A DNA stretch of 24,367 nt from Fimbriimonas sp. (GTDB lineage Bacteria > Armatimonadota > Fimbriimonadia > Fimbriimonadales > Fimbriimonadaceae): assembly GCA_030447945.1 (NCBI GenBank), contig JAUJNV010000027.1:1-24367 (forward strand), given 5' to 3'. The position numbers and the translations under genes were made by a program. Shown one piece after another: positions 23,612 through 24,367 of the stretch. The notes below the pieces were generated by a model. The model ran no database searches and was not told the origin of the DNA. It was given only the letters and a program-made list of their open reading frames with translations. Numbering within the stretch: the stretch's first letter is position 1; every line of letters begins with the position of its first letter.

Positions 23612-23899
23612 CTAGTGCGGAAACTCCCCCGCCTTCTCCAGGATGGTGAACTCAGGAGGTCCTAATGTGCCGCCCGACTGCATCGTCTCACGCACCGTCG
23701 GGTCGTTGCGAAACGCCTCAAACGCCTCTCGGCTGGGCCACGTGAGGAGCACCACCACCTGCCCCTCCTGGTCGGTCACGCGGAAGACCTGGCTGCCGAC
23801 GCACCCGTGCCCTTGCCGCTTCTCCACGCCGCGCGTCGAGAACACTTCGAAAAACCGGTCGAAGCCTTCGACCCCCACCTTCGCCAGCACGTAAATCAC
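23612..23899 (-). CDS. ABM-fold (antibiotic biosynthesis monooxygenase-like) small protein
   Basis: 95 residues from the GTG at 23897-23899 (GGAG is four bases upstream); an ATG at 23959 in the same frame would lie inside the upstream gene. The sequence VIYVLAKVGVEGFDRFFEVF, VFRVTDQEGQVVVLLTWPSR and EAFEAFRNDPTVRETMQSG fits the alpha/beta ferredoxin-like ABM fold, with alternating strands and helices and the typical 'W.s.eafeaf..dp..r..m' end. Family members include heme oxygenases, quinol oxygenases and many proteins of unknown role. It is located between two nucleotidyltransferase genes with very short gaps (16 and 2 bases), so it is co-expressed with RNA-repair genes. What it does there is unknown. 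Confidence 0.75.
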   Translation of the reverse strand: MIYVLAKVGVEGFDRFFEVFSTRGVEKRQGHGCVGSQVFRVTDQEGQVVVLLTWPSREAFEAFRNDPTVRETMQSGGTLGPPEFTILEKAGEFPH

Positions 23900-23915
23900 G
23901 GTCTCCGACGGTACC

Positions 23916-24367
23916 TCAGGCGTCCACCATCGCCTGCCGCGCGCGGATGAGGAAGGCATCTACCCGCTCCCGGTCCGGCTCCTCGGGCAGTGGCGTCGTC
24001 TCGTACGCCCGCCGCAGCGCACCCTTCAGCTCCTCGCTCCACTCCTCCACTTCCGGCCACGAGCGCTCCCCCCGCCGCACCGCGAGCAGCGGCTCGCGGT
24101 ACTCGCCGACCGGCACGGTCAGCCGCCCCTCACGCAGAAGCGCCTCCCCGGCGATCAGCAATCGGATCAGGTGCATGGCGTGCTTCCAGTTGATCTCCCG
24201 CCCCGCCCCCAAGTTCGCCCGCATCCGCCGAAGCTGCGCCTCGGCATACCCGAGGTACCGCTCGTAGGCGAGCCGCGAGAGAAACGCCTCCCTCATCCCC
24301 CGAAGCTCCTCGGCAAGCGGTGAAGCGTGCTCCACGAGCGGCGTATTCAGGCACTCCAGCACGTTCG
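23916..24367 (-). CDS. Second COG3541-type nucleotidyltransferase, C-terminal part only (cut by window edge)
   Basis: The frame is open to the right edge, so only the last 150 residues are seen. They read VLECLNTPLVEHASPLAEEL, FLSRLAYERYLGYAEAQLRR, NWKHAMHLIRLLIAGEALLR and LLAVRRGERSWPEVEEWSEE, ending TTPLPEEPDRERVDAFLIRA. This is the helical C-terminal domain of COG3541-like nucleotidyltransferases (K-x2-MHLIRL, LLAIRRGE-SW, LP..PD..R...FLIRAR). The catalytic core lies outside the window. It is therefore a paralogue of the gene at 22839-23609. It is the first known gene in the operon that continues to pnkp. Confidence 0.75.
   Translation of the reverse strand, partial: NVLECLNTPLVEHASPLAEELRGMREAFLSRLAYERYLGYAEAQLRRMRANLGAGREINWKHAMHLIRLLIAGEALLREGRLTVPVGEYREPLLAVRRGERSWPEVEEWSEELKGALRRAYETTPLPEEPDRERVDAFLIRARQAMVDA

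Overview
This is a GC-rich bacterial chromosome segment whose protein-coding genes lie on both strands. The lineage is inferred, not proven: a type IV pilin-like H-X9-DG/DUF1559 prepilin, an S9D glutamyl endopeptidase, a GH57 branching enzyme, a three-domain Pnkp and many leaderless-looking starts fit Armatimonadota (Fimbriimonadia-like) best. No rRNA, tRNA, phage, insertion sequence or CRISPR array was recognised.

Layout. (1) 3-4334: a Gfo/Idh/MocA oxidoreductase (cut by the window edge), a secreted LolA-like protein, a GH57 glucan branching enzyme and a small unrecognised protein, separated by hairpin repeats. (2) 4335-8021: a gene-poor stretch with a Lys/Gly/Ser-rich gene remnant, two overlapping secreted proteins of unknown function, and a two-gene stress pair (DUF892 ferritin-like with a KSGG-repeat tail; DUF1269/GsiB-17M-like glycine-rich protein). 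(3) 8138-15355: tgt, an S9D peptidase, a two-TM protein, serC, DUF554, an MscS channel and a 44-residue Lys-rich protein. (4) 15559-20202: a secreted protein, class III-like alcohol dehydrogenase, a GDPD phosphodiesterase, a prepilin and a PAS-like/zinc-knuckle protein. (5) 20249-24367: a minus-strand operon of two COG3541-type nucleotidyltransferases, a small ABM-fold protein and pnkp, a bacterial RNA-repair-type cluster.

The most notable features are non-coding. Several families of palindromes are built from iterated 7- or 8-base words and sit directly on or after stop codons. One octamer palindrome (unit RCGGTRTT) occurs after tgt and again, in frame, inside the phosphatase domain of pnkp. 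A second theme is a TANNNT hexamer 5-7 bases before many start codons that lack a Shine-Dalgarno sequence, suggesting leaderless mRNAs.

Caution: many genes between about 4.9-8.5 kb, 14.6-15.1 kb and 17.7-20.7 kb carry multiple single-base frameshifts while the protein sequence stays conserved. This looks like unpolished long-read assembly rather than true gene decay, so boundaries there are approximate.
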